A stretch of DNA of 64,000 bases, from NCBI RefSeq assembly GCF_000143415.4, contig NW_003314310.1, forward strand, positions 1,118,611-1,182,610, read 5' to 3'. The stretch's first letter is position 1. The number at the start of each line of letters is the position of its first letter. The stretch comes from Selaginella moellendorffii. Lineage: Eukaryota; Streptophyta; Lycopodiopsida; Selaginellales; Selaginellaceae. The notes under the pieces are model-generated. The model saw only the letters and a list, made by a program, of their open reading frames with translations. It was not told where the DNA came from and made no database searches. Positions 10,251 through 20,107 of this stretch are shown here, in pieces. The position numbers and the translations under genes are program-made.

Positions 10251-11518
10251 ATACTTGGCTATGGGGCGAACACGGGCAGCTTATGCTTGGCCATTCTAAT
10301 GACGAAAGGTATCCTTGTACAGTATTTGGACAGCAAAGTAGTCATGTATGTTGCTCATATTTACATTTGCTTTTGATTTATGCTGTAATAACTTCGGGAT
10401 CCTTGAAGAAGACAAAAATAGTCCCTTTTTATTTTAAACCAAATTGATTGAGAGAATCCTGGTGATAGTTTGTGCGAGGCTTTAATTTTATTTAATATAA
10501 TTTAAATTTTTATGTATAGTATATTAATTCTCAATATATTATAGCAATTATGATTATATTTATAATTATATTTTTAACTTAATATTAAATAAAAATAGCT
10601 TCATATAATAATATACTTTCTTTATCTGTTTAAAATGTGGATTCTTGGGATTTTTTGTCTTAAATACATTAGAAAGAGATTTTTTTTTCTTACAAACTAT
10701 AAGTCTAAGTTTTAACATGTTATAATCTTGAATTTTGTAAATTTTTTATATAAATTATTATTTTATGTTTATTTGAGTTGTAGGGGTATACAATTAAGTT
10801 AGATGGTATATGCACTTATGTTAATGTTATATTCTTAAAATGTACTGCCATGGGTAGCAACTAAAAATTGTAATTGGTTGTCCTCTGAAAACAATGTTAG
10901 CCTAAACTGTCATTCCCCATGATCAAATCTAGACTTTGATAGCTAAATTTGCTATATAAGAATTAGAGGTTTTGTCCAGTATTAACAGTGGCATATACTT
11001 GCTAAAAATAAAAAAATTTGTTGATCCCTTGGCTTATATGGTTATAAGGAGTTTTCCATGAGTATAAAAGTAAAGCAGTAAATAAGTTCTTTGTTCATAA
11101 AAAAAATCTGACATGGGCAATCTGTTAGCTCCAAGTAAACTCATATTTCTTAAATCTTCTACTTTTTTAGTATGTATGCACAACAATGACAAAGAATCAA
11201 GAACTATAAAATCATATCATAAATTTTAAAAATATCACCGTTGATATCCTTTATTACATTACCAAAGCAAGGTCCATGTCTTGGCGGTTCCAGCGGCCAC
11301 GCAAGGCCATATCTCCTGATCCATCTCTGCAATGGTTCGTCGCTTTTCATTTCCAATTCCACAAACCGCAGAAGTTTCTTGTTGCCCAGCCAGAACGCAG
11401 TCTCCAACAGCTCATGGCTGAGGGACGTACTTGCTAGTGCATTTTCACTAGAGATAATACTATTTGATTCTTCTACACTTTTGCAATTTATGTATGTATG
11501 GTTTAGATAAAATTATTC

Positions 11519-13259
11519 TTAGCATGGAGGGATCTCGTCGACGATACTTTTCCCAACGTACCTATCAGTTCAGAAAACTAAATTAATCAAACTTAAGATA
11601 AAACTAAATATACCTTCCAAGCATCATCAGAGTCGCTTGTGGATTGGTTCCAGGCGAGATGTATAAAACGCTAGCATCCACCACACGTAAGTTGTGTACC
11701 CCAATCACCTTGAAGTTGGAATCTACCACCTTGTTTACCAAGCAGCCACCGTGATAGTGATACAAAGTTGCGACGTTTCTTTTGCAGTAATCTGCAAGGG
11801 TGCTGTTGATGACGCCGATCCTTGAATTGCCCCTGCTGGGAGAAATCACTGTTCCTCCGGAGGGGAGAGTTTGATTATCATAACGAAAAGGTTTGTAAGC
11901 GTTTGAGAGCAATGCTTTCTCCACTGCATCCACGCCTGCAACGCAAACTTGCAAATCTCTTGGCTCTTGGAAATAGTTGAAACTTACAACTGGATTGTCA
12001 TCCACATTTATGGTGGCCAGGTAGAGCTCGCCCATGGAAGCTGGGCCATTGACCTTCTCAACAAGGAAGTTCGCGTTGGGCGCTAGCGTTCCTCCGCTAT
12101 CACCCTCGATATAGCTCCCAAAGGACGTGATCCCGACGCTTAGACTCGTGGAGACCTCGACGTAAGATGGCGATGGGACGAACAAGTAGACTGTGGGGTT
12201 GTCTGCCATATGTTTCCCGACCTCTGGGAAATCCTTGATCACTTTGATGCCTTTGGATTGAAGATGGCTTCCAGGTCCGATTCCACTTAGCATTAGGAGC
12301 TGTGGACTTGCAATCGCACCTGCGCAAAGAATTACCTCGCTGGATCGCTTGGGGGAAAGAAATGCTTTCCGGATACGCCCAAGCCTGTCTTTAAACTCCA
12401 CTCCATACGCTTTTGGCGATACACCTTCAAGAGAAGGGATATGAGCAATGTTTCTCTCGAAAACAAAAACAAACCTTGCAAGAAGAGAATTCGTAGAACT
12501 GTGGCATGGAGGAGAATTTTGATGTTTCTTGGATTCGCATAGACAAAGAGGTCTGAAGCTGGCCTTCGAGTTCCCGAATGATCGAATATGGTACCAGAAG
12601 TTTTGGTTCCAACCAAGTGATCATACGTCGCGTTGTTGTCGGGTGTGATTCCAGCTTGGAGCAGTGATTGCCGGAACGCTGTCTGGTATGGCCCAAGCTG
12701 ATCTGGAATGGAAGACACGACACTCTCAACCCAGCGGTAAGACTGATTCACCAGGCAAAGATTGAGACCCAGAGTAGTGATGAAAGATTTCTCGGCGTGA
12801 GAATAAACCCCAGCATTTACACTGGATCCTCCTCCAAGAACTCGAGCTCTCCCGTTTCGTACGCCCTCTGTGGAGAAGAAGACCTGGAGTGGCGATTGGG
12901 GGCTGTCGTCGAATAGAATTGCTCCAAAGTTTTCGATCCTGGTGATGTTTGGATTGCCATACGGTGATCCCCCCCTCTCGAGCACAAGAACTTTGTATTT
13001 GCTCGAAAGCGTCGCGGCAAGGGGTGATCCCGCGGTTCCACCACCCACGATTATGTAGTCATAGTTAAACAAATCCGAGCTCGAGCGATCGGTGGCTTCT
13101 TGTATAAAACTGAACGTAGCTGTGCATGATTCATAGAGATCGATCAAACAAAACTATCTGTCGATCAATTGAAAGATTCTTGTGGAGGAAAGTAATACCT
13201 GATGATGTCGAGCTCTGGAAGAGAAGCACCACAAGAATGTAAGCAACGATCGGGCCCAT
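11519..13259 (-). CDS. GMC oxidoreductase, HOTHEAD/mandelonitrile lyase-like
   Basis: Four exons (13259-13199, 12475-13119, 11614-12424, 11519-11561, minus strand) join in frame to 519 residues. Exon 1 encodes a signal peptide (MGPIVAYILVVLLFQSS), so the product is probably secreted or vacuolar. The FAD-binding start is IIVGGGTAGSPLAATL. RVLGGGSSVNAGVY and EVILCAGAIASPQLL are the GMC signatures. The C-terminal YHYHGGC, LRVVDAS and PGTNPQATLMMLGRYVG carry the active-site His and Asn regions. The family uses FAD to oxidise alcohols or to cleave cyanohydrins, and the substrate cannot be told from sequence. It is a little shorter than typical HOTHEAD proteins (about 590). The last tiny exon was placed because it restores the usual LGRYVG ending. 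A decayed copy lies at 1986-2280. Confidence 0.85.
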
Positions 13260-13469
13260 GCCCCAAATCTCTAATGGAAGACAACTTCGATGATTCCTCC
13301 TATTATATCTCCAGTGATCGAGTCAAACATCGATGAGTATTTATTCCAAATCACTACATGATGTTGTTGCTACCAAAAAGATTGTTGCGATCTTTTATTG
13401 ACTTTCAAGACAACAAAGAAAAGTAGGACTTCTGGTTTGTGACGTGCGTGACCCCAGGTAGGATTTCTC

Positions 13470-14220
13470 TTTGTCTCGCTTTCCGAGTACTTGCATTTTG
13501 GGTCATCGATCGGCGCCAATCGCAGTACAGGCAGGATTATGCTTCCTAGGAGAGGAATTACTCCGTCTACATTGTCCGCCTGTGTACCCGTCTCAAGGCG
13601 CTGGTGGATCCACAAGCAGCTCGTCCGGATGGGGATCGCCGAGCACCTGTGCTGAGAGTTGGACTTTGGGCCGAGCTCGTCCCTGCGTATGACGTCCAGA
13701 GCAACGATCTCGTCAACGCTTCGCTGTACACATGCATACATCGCGAGTGTGCAAGCTCGGATGATGTTTGGCGGGATGGCTCACAGTTGTCCAGTGCTTT
13801 GGAGAAAGATGATCAGCGGCCATTCCAGTCTAAAAGCGATGCAGTCCACGAAGATGTTGGCTGACGCCTACTGCTGCGTTTCGTTTCTGCGATTCTCCTG
13901 GCTCCGGAAGCGGGGCAAGAAGTTCATGAAAAGTGTGGCCTTGAGCAAGATGTTTTCGTCGGCAACGCACTCGTGGACATGCACGGAAAGTGTGGCAGTG
14001 TTTGAGAGAGCCCGGACGGGGAGAAAAACTGGTTTTCGAGGAACTTCATGGTGGAAGCGTACTGCTCTACAGGCTACAGCACAGAGGCTATACAGGCATT
14101 CTTACAGATGCTACAGAAACATTCACGAGTGTTTTGGTTAGCATGCGGACATGCTGGTTTCATATGAGAAGGGATTCTCATGGCAGTGTGTTGTCAGTTT
14201 ACTTACTTACGATGCTCTAG
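13470..14220 (+). pseudogene. PLS-type PPR gene relic
   Basis: Fragments in different frames read as plant PPR motifs: NDLVNASL, ARMMFGGMAH, GHSSLKAM, then VFVGNALVDMHGKCGSV followed by a stop, then LVFEELHGGSVLL. PPR proteins bind organellar RNA, and plants have hundreds. Frame changes and stops every few dozen codons make this a pseudogene. It is the better-preserved partner of 2377-2680 and lies immediately 5' of the GMC gene, in head-to-head orientation. Confidence 0.75.
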
Positions 14221-14348
14221 CAGGATCGGATGATGCTGCCAAAGTCGAGAAACAATGACTTGACGCGATAAACTGCAAAACGTAAAGGTAAAGTGATATA
14301 GTTTTTGTTCTTGAATGTGAATGTATAAATATAAAGGGTACATTTTCA

Positions 14349-14432
14349 TGTCAGAAGTGGGATTTGAACCCACGCCCTCGTGAGAGGAGCAGAACTTGAG
14401 TCTGCCGCCTTAGACCGCTCGGCCATCCTGAC
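14349..14432 (-). tRNA. tRNA-Leu (CAA), second copy
   Basis: Base-for-base identical to the tRNA at 3434-3517, with the same anticodon CAA and long variable arm. It is divergent from the secreted-peptide gene, whose ATG lies 171 bases away. The identity contrasts with heavily diverged flanks elsewhere in the duplication and fits purifying selection on the tRNA. Confidence 0.95.
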
Positions 14433-14474
14433 ATCATATGTTCATAATATTAGATTTTGATTTTTATCAAGCAA

Positions 14475-14501
14475 TGGTTGAATGCATGAAGCATTCAACC
14501 A
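14475..14501. promoter_or_regulatory. Perfect 11-base inverted repeat in shared tRNA/peptide promoter
   Basis: TGGTTGAATGC, ATGAA, GCATTCAACCA, identical to 3560-3586. It sits between the divergent tRNA-Leu and the peptide gene. It could be a palindromic protein-binding site or a cruciform-forming sequence. The embedded TGCATG and the second one at about 14509 resemble RY elements read by B3-domain regulators; that reading is inference. Confidence 0.5.
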
Positions 14502-14531
14502 CTTGGCAATGCATGCTGGAGTGTAACATAA

Positions 14532-14539
14532 TATATAAG
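14532..14539 (+). promoter_or_regulatory. TATA box of the secreted-peptide gene
   Basis: TATATAAG lies 65 bases upstream of the ATG at 14604, is conserved at 3617-3624 in the broken copy, and is followed by a shared GGCCTGAAAGGT block. Spacing fits transcription starting near 14565. Confidence 0.65.
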
Positions 14540-14603
14540 GCCTGAAAGGTCTAGCGATTATTCAGCAAGAGTTGATTGAGCTCCATTAATCACTACTACA
14601 GCA

Positions 14604-14966
14604 ATGAAGGCTGCTTTAATGTTGCTTCTAGTTTTTGCCTTTGCCACTTTCCAGATAGCAGTGTCTTCTTCTTCTTCTTTGGGTAGAAGGGAGCTCAATG
14701 GTGTTGCTGATCAAGACCCATCAGTGGAGCCATCATCCAGTTCTCTAGTGCATCCTCCTGAGATGGATGATCATGATCATGGAGATGAAGTTCATGATCA
14801 TGAAGATGATGGAGGTCCTCCAGTCCATGGGTCTCACAAGCACAGGAGGAGCAACAACAACAACAACAACATCAACATCAATATCAACATCTGCAGAAAG
14901 AAGTCTATGAATCATGAAGATTCAAAGAACAAGGACAAGGAGGACAAGAAAGGGTTCCATTTTTAG
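14604..14966 (+). CDS. Small secreted His/Asp/Asn-rich peptide precursor
   Basis: A single-exon gene of 120 residues with its own TATA box and, after the stop, an AATAAA at about 15004. Residues 1-22 are a clear signal peptide (MKAALMLLLVFAFATFQIAV). LGRREL follows, then a variable Pro/Ser stretch, an acidic His-rich segment (DDHDHGDEVHDHEDD), the block VHGSHKHRR, an Asn/Ile run, ICRKKSM and a Lys/Asp-rich tail ending KGFHF. There is one Cys in the mature part. I do not recognise the family. Comparison with the broken copies at 431-714 and 1390-1512 shows the C-terminal part (HGSHKHRR to the end) is the conserved part. Dibasic sites (RR, KK) on both sides of the Asn run could be processing sites. 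The His/Asp repeats could bind Zn or Cu. Both functions are inference. It could equally be a non-coding relic with an open frame, but conservation of promoter, signal peptide and C-terminus argues for a gene. Confidence 0.75.
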   Translation: MKAALMLLLVFAFATFQIAVSSSSSLGRRELNGVADQDPSVEPSSSSLVHPPEMDDHDHGDEVHDHEDDGGPPVHGSHKHRRSNNNNNNINININICRKKSMNHEDSKNKDKEDKKGFHF

Positions 14967-15111
14967 TGTAAAAAGGATGGATCCTCTCCATCATTTGTAG
15001 ATCAATAAAACCAGAAATTCTTGTCTTGAGGAAAGTAACTGAATATTCCTTACAAAAAATACAAAGGCCTAAAGTTTTAAACGGTCACAATTCCTCAAGC
15101 CCTAGTAGGGC

Positions 15112-18100
15112 ATGGAGATCAGCGAGGAGCAGCGCAGGAGAATGGAGGCGAATCGGGCGGCCGCTTTGGCCCGGCGCCAGAGATCTTCTCAAAATGCGGA
15201 AGCTTTGGCGAATTCCGGTGAGAAATGCGACAAGGCACATCTGGTTTCTCTCGAGATTTGCTCGGCAAGCGAGTTTTTCGTAGTGCCACCGCATTCCTGT
15301 TGCTCTGATGTACTTCGCCGAGTGCACCATTGGCTGGAATCGGTAAGTCTAGCTATCGTTTGAGAAGAAAAAGAATTTCTTCTGAAAGTTCATGGTTTTT
15401 TTTCCCCTTTGTAGGTGCCACCATTGTGCTGGAAATCATGCGATTATAATCGCTGTCCAGTCTATAGACTGAGAGACTACGAAGTCGTGACAGACGTTTT
15501 GCAGAGGTTGCCTGGAGTGAAGTTGGAGCACATACCATTGAGCACACGCAATTCTTTGAGGAGCTGCTCTCACCAACTAAGAAACGCTGACCAGTGGCTT
15601 CCCTTCCACCCGAGGCATGCTCCAGACTCAGTCGTGGACAAGCTCTTGCTAGGCCTGCCTTGGAAGTTGAAGCAATACTTGTTGCCTTTTCAGTGGGATG
15701 GTATTCGATATGGTTTGCGAAGAGGTGGACGCGTGCTAATTGCCGACGAGATGGGGCTCGGAAAGACTCTTCAGGTAATCTTCGAGTACGGTTTCTGTTG
15801 TTCTCATGACTTGTTTTTTGACACAGGCCATCGCCATCGCGGCATGCTATCTAAACGACGGACCTTTACTTGTTGTTTGTCCCGCTAGTCTACGTTTGGT
15901 CTGGGCCGAGGAACTAGAGAGATGGCTTCCATTTCTCTCACCTTCAGATGTTCATCTTGGTACGTTGATGACTTCTCTTTCCAAACGTTTGATTCTGTCT
16001 ACCTGTGCAGTGTTTGGACGAGAAGACGATTTAAAAGATCTGAAAACACCAAAAGTTGTTGTAATATCTTACAATATGCTAAGACGGCTTCGGGAGAGCA
16101 TACTTCGTTGCAGCTGGGAGACGGTAATCGTTGACGAATCACACAATATCCGATGCTCGAAGCGTCCTACTGATTCCGAAGAGGTACGAGTTTACTTTTA
16201 TTTTTTATATCGGCTGAATAGTAACTATAGACTACAGCGCTGATGGAAGTGGCTCGAGCTGCGCCAAGGGCGGTCTTTCTTTCCGGTACTCCATCACTCT
16301 CTAGGCCTTTCGATATTTTTAACCAAGTTAACGCTTTGTGGTAAGAATGTTTTCTTTAATATTTAACAAAGAAAGCTCATCTGCATTGTTTACAGGCCGG
16401 GCATATTGGGAAAAAACAAGTATAATTTTGCGCGAAACTACTGCAGCTCAAGTAGTGATGCAGCGTACAAGGTGTCAACTGTGTTATTTTATGACGTAGT
16501 CTCACCATTATTTTCAGGATTACCAAAGAGGCGTCCGGCTGGAGGAGCTAAACATTTTGTTACGAGAAATAGTTATGGTATATATGCCACTAATTTTTAA
16601 TTTGTTTGAAGTTAACTTTACTTTCTCCTAGATACGAAGGCTGAAGGATCAGATTCTGACGCAGCTGCCTCCAAAGCGAAGACAAATTATACGATTGAGA
16701 CTAAGCTCCGGCGATATGTTGGAAGCGAAGGCTTCTATTGATGCTGACGGAGGTAGTTGTACACTCTAAATTTGTGTCGATGTCTTGTCTTGACTATCAA
16801 ATTCTACAGACGAAAGACAGCTGAATACGCAAGAAATTGGAATCGCAAAGCTCAAGGGTGTGACGGACTGGCTCTCAAACAATCCCTTTTCTGCCGTCAA
16901 AGAAGAAATGCAGAAACTAATCATATTTTGTCATCACCATAAAGTTATGAACTCGCTACAGGTTTGTATCTTATTAGTAAACTTTAGCTTATAAGTTGCT
17001 GCAACAGGAATTTATCGTAAGCAAAGAAATTGAGTTTATTCGGATAGATGGGCACACTGATGCGAAAGACCGTCAAAAGGCTACAGAGATTTTCCGGCAA
17101 AAAGATGAGGTAAAATGTTTTATCTAGTTTCCCGTTGACACGTTACTGGAATTGAAGGTAAAGGTGGCTATTGTCGGGGTCACAGCGGGTGGTGTTGGGC
17201 TTGATCTGTCTGCTGCACGCAATGTGGTGTTTGTGGAGTTGCCGAAGACTGCATCAGAACTTGTACAGGTCAGTTGCATTTTAAGTCATTTGCATTAACA
17301 ATCGGTTCGTTAGCAGGCGGAGGACAGAGCACATCGAAGAGGTCAGAAAAGCGCAGTTAACATTTATATATTTTGCGCTAAGGTATGTTTCTCTTGAACT
17401 TATTAGTCGAGGTTCTAATTTGCATGCTGCAGGAGACATCAGATGAATGCCACTGGCAATCACTCAGTAAAAGTCTTGAAAGGGTAACTACAATGACGAA
17501 CGGATCAGAAGATGCTATACCCGGTTTAGAGGTCTAGAGTTCTCTCCTGGCATGGCTGTTTATTGACGTGCTTGTTTGGTCCAGGTGGAAACTCTTATGG
17601 ATCAAACAGAGTCAGGTGATACGAAAGCGTGCAGTTTGCTACGGAGATGTCAGAACAGTCTGCCGCCGGATGAAGTCCCAGAAGGAAGACGGGTTGTGTC
17701 TGAAACCGCGCAACAAAATGCGTCCAATGAAAGCTGGAATTTTGATGCACACTTGTTGATGTTTGAGGTACATAACAGGTATCACGTTGTGATTGAAATG
17801 TCACCGGCTTTTTTCCAGGTAAGCTCGAACACTGGCCGAGTTCATCTGTACAAGAAGTCGCTTGAAGAGCCGCCTGTCGTGACCGCCTTAAGTGAGAATT
17901 TCAAACCCGAGGATTTAGAGAAGCTGGAACAGATACCAAGCACCGAGAGGAATTTGTTGCTGCCAACCTGTCTCCTTGAGAATACTTCTCTTGTGGACGC
18001 CTCAATGGCTTTCATTCGAGAATGGAAGACATTACGACCGGTTCATCGAAAAAGGCTGTATGGAAGACCACTGCAGCTACCTTTATCAAGGGCACTCAGC

Positions 18101-19191
18101 CGCTTAACTGGAGCTCAAGGGGTATGCTTACGTTTTAGCAGAAGGATGTACTTTTCTCACCTTTTTTTCTCAGGGATTGGTGAAAGGAGGAAGCAAAAGG
18201 CGGCGAAGGCCAATCGGTGAACTGGCTTGCCCGTTACCAGACGGAGCATCGTGGAGAGACATTTATTTAAGCGGCAATATGTCTTCCAGACCGATCTTGC
18301 AAGCTTGGACGGCAGATGACAATCCTCTGTGCAAACTCTGTCACAGGCCATGCACGTAAGTGTCCCACGCAATTTTGCAACGCTTATAAAGCTCATCACA
18401 GGAGACAAGATTCAAGGGAGCCAACGACGTTGGAGGACTTGTTCTGCAAATCGGATTGTTTCGAAGAATACATGACGAAGACTAGCAGTCACTTTATGCG
18501 TGAGGTACGTGTGGAGTAAACATTTACTACCTACTGACGTTGGAGCTACCATTTGCAGAAACTGTTCCGACTGGAACGCGGCGTATGCGTGACTTGCAAT
18601 CTAGACTGTCATGCCTTGGTGGAGTGCATCCGAAATCTCGATGTGAACTTGCGAAGCGCCTACATTCTTAAAAAGGCCCCGGCTTTTGGCACACACGAAA
18701 CGCTGTACGTTTACTGTTTCTTCTTGTTCCCCATCTTCTTATGCATTTTTGCAGGCTTCAAAATCTTGTCGAAGATCCAATCGAGGGGAACGCTTGGCAT
18801 GCCGATCACATTGTACCAGTGTTTGCTGGCGGAGGTAAGAGGCTAGAGACAGTCAGTATGAAATACTTACAGCCTTGCTTTCCAGGAGAATGCGACCTGG
18901 AAAACATGAGGACTCTTTGTGTAGTCTGTCATGCACAGGTAACTAGCGAGCAATGCCGGAAAAGGCATGCGTCCTTTCGCAAAGCGCAACGAGCTTTACA
19001 GTTCACAGTGGAGAGACTCCTTGACAATAAGCGACTAAAATCAGAGGTATGGCTTCCTCCGAAAGGGAGATCATCAATCAAGTGCTCCACTTTGCAATTT
19101 ACAGGAGGTGATTCTTTCAGAAACCGATGACGACAAAGAACTTCTGGGAATTGAAGTTGCAGGGAGTGCATACTCTAAGCAAACAGGATAA
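15112..19191 (+). CDS. ZRANB3/SMARCAL1-like SNF2 helicase with C-terminal HNH domain
   Basis: A gene of many short exons encoding roughly 1,000 residues. The N-terminus, EEQRRRMEANRAAALARR, resembles the RPA-binding helix of SMARCAL1. The SNF2 core follows: DEMGLGKT (Walker A, near residue 190), VVCPASL, VDESH (DEAH-type box) and FLSGTP, then the second lobe with VTAGGVGLDLSAA and DRAHRRGQ. After a linker come a Cys-rich zinc-binding region (CKLCHRPC, FCKSDC, GVCVTCNLDC) and an HNH nuclease module (WHADHIVPVFAGGG, LRTLCVVCH-type; read here as MRTLCVVCHAQVT). This order is that of ZRANB3-type annealing helicases and the Arabidopsis SNF2-HNH protein. The family remodels stalled replication forks in the nucleus. 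Two acceptor choices were set by frame (ACTATAG before ACTACAGCG; CATCACAG before GAGACAAG). The stop lies only 43 bases before the next start codon. Confidence 0.88.
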
Positions 19192-19234
19192 CGTATAATA
19201 AACTATCACGTCAGATAAACCAGCGGTGGAGGGC

Positions 19235-19998
19235 ATGGCTATGGCAACAACACTGCCGTGCTTGGCGCCCGGAAGATTTCGGAGCCGAGTATTCCCATCA
19301 TGCAGAGCGAACGCTGTTCCTCCCGACACAGTCGAGACAGAGGAAAAGACCAAGGCGAGCTCCAGTCCCAATGTTGAGAAGGAACTCTCCAAGGTAAGCA
19401 GAAAGATTGGTCTCAAATTCATGGCGCTCTCATGTTTTTTCGCCAGGCAGTGAAGAAAACAGCCGCTACTTTCGCTCCTCGTTCGTCCACTGCAAAGAAA
19501 AACCCGGCCGTCCCAGGCAGCGTTTTGTACACCGTTTTCGAAGTCCAGGGCTATCTCTCGATGGCTGTTGGAGGTCTCCTCGCGTACAACTATTTGTTCC
19601 CTTCAGACGAGCCTGATATTGCGAGACTGATGGGAATGTGGTCCGTGTGGATGTTCAGTAAGTTACCATTCTTTCTCTTTCTCTTTTTTTTCGTTATCTG
19701 ATGAAAACTTTTCTGCTGGGTTTGTAGCAATTCCATCGCTTCGCGCAAGAGACTGCTCGTCTAAAGAGAAGGATGCTTTGAATTATTTGTTCTTGGCACT
19801 TCCGCTTGTCAACGTTTTGCTCCCATTTGTGTGGAAATCGTTCGCGGCTGTGTGGTCAGCCGATGTTGCGGTATTTTTCGCAATCTACGCATGGAAGGTG
19901 AGTTGTTTCGTCTTTCTAATGGTTATATTTTTCTTGACTCGGCTATGGTGATTCAGATGGAGTGGCTCCAACAAAACGAATCCAAAGACAAGCAATAG
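19235..19998 (+). CDS. RPH1: RPH1-like chloroplast membrane protein
   Basis: Four exons (19235-19393, 19447-19657, 19728-19897, 19957-19998) give 193 residues. The first 60 or so residues are Ser/Ala/Arg-rich and look like a chloroplast transit peptide. The conserved region holds TVFEVQGYLSMAVGGLLAYN, PDIARLMGMWSVWMFTIPSL, RARD, KEKDALNYLFLALPLVN and VWSADVAVFFAIYAWK, with three or four hydrophobic segments. I recognise this as similar to Arabidopsis RESISTANCE TO PHYTOPHTHORA 1, a chloroplast protein linked to defence in potato and Arabidopsis; its biochemical role is unknown. The start at 19235 was chosen over an upstream in-frame GTG. Its promoter must overlap the 3' end of the SNF2-HNH gene. 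Confidence 0.75.
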
Positions 19999-20107
19999 TA
20001 TATTAGCTTTGATGATCTTTGTAAGTTTTTAAAGGTTTTGTACAAAGGGGAAAGTATAGTTATTTCGGGTAGCTCAAATTCTAGGGTTCTTAACGGCTCA
20101 AACTGTC

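Larger units (their letters stand above)
8357..11518. other. 3.2 kb without a recognised gene
   Basis: Several short open frames on both strands (for example 8585-8846 minus, 9418-9696 plus, 11204-11407 minus) show no family motif. A diverged repeat is shared by about 9357-9445 and 10155-10250. From about 10440 to 11230 the DNA is very AT-rich with long T and A runs. A GCTGCTGCTGCTGCT tract lies near 8536. I see no transposase, polymerase or kinase motif. Confidence 0.5.
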
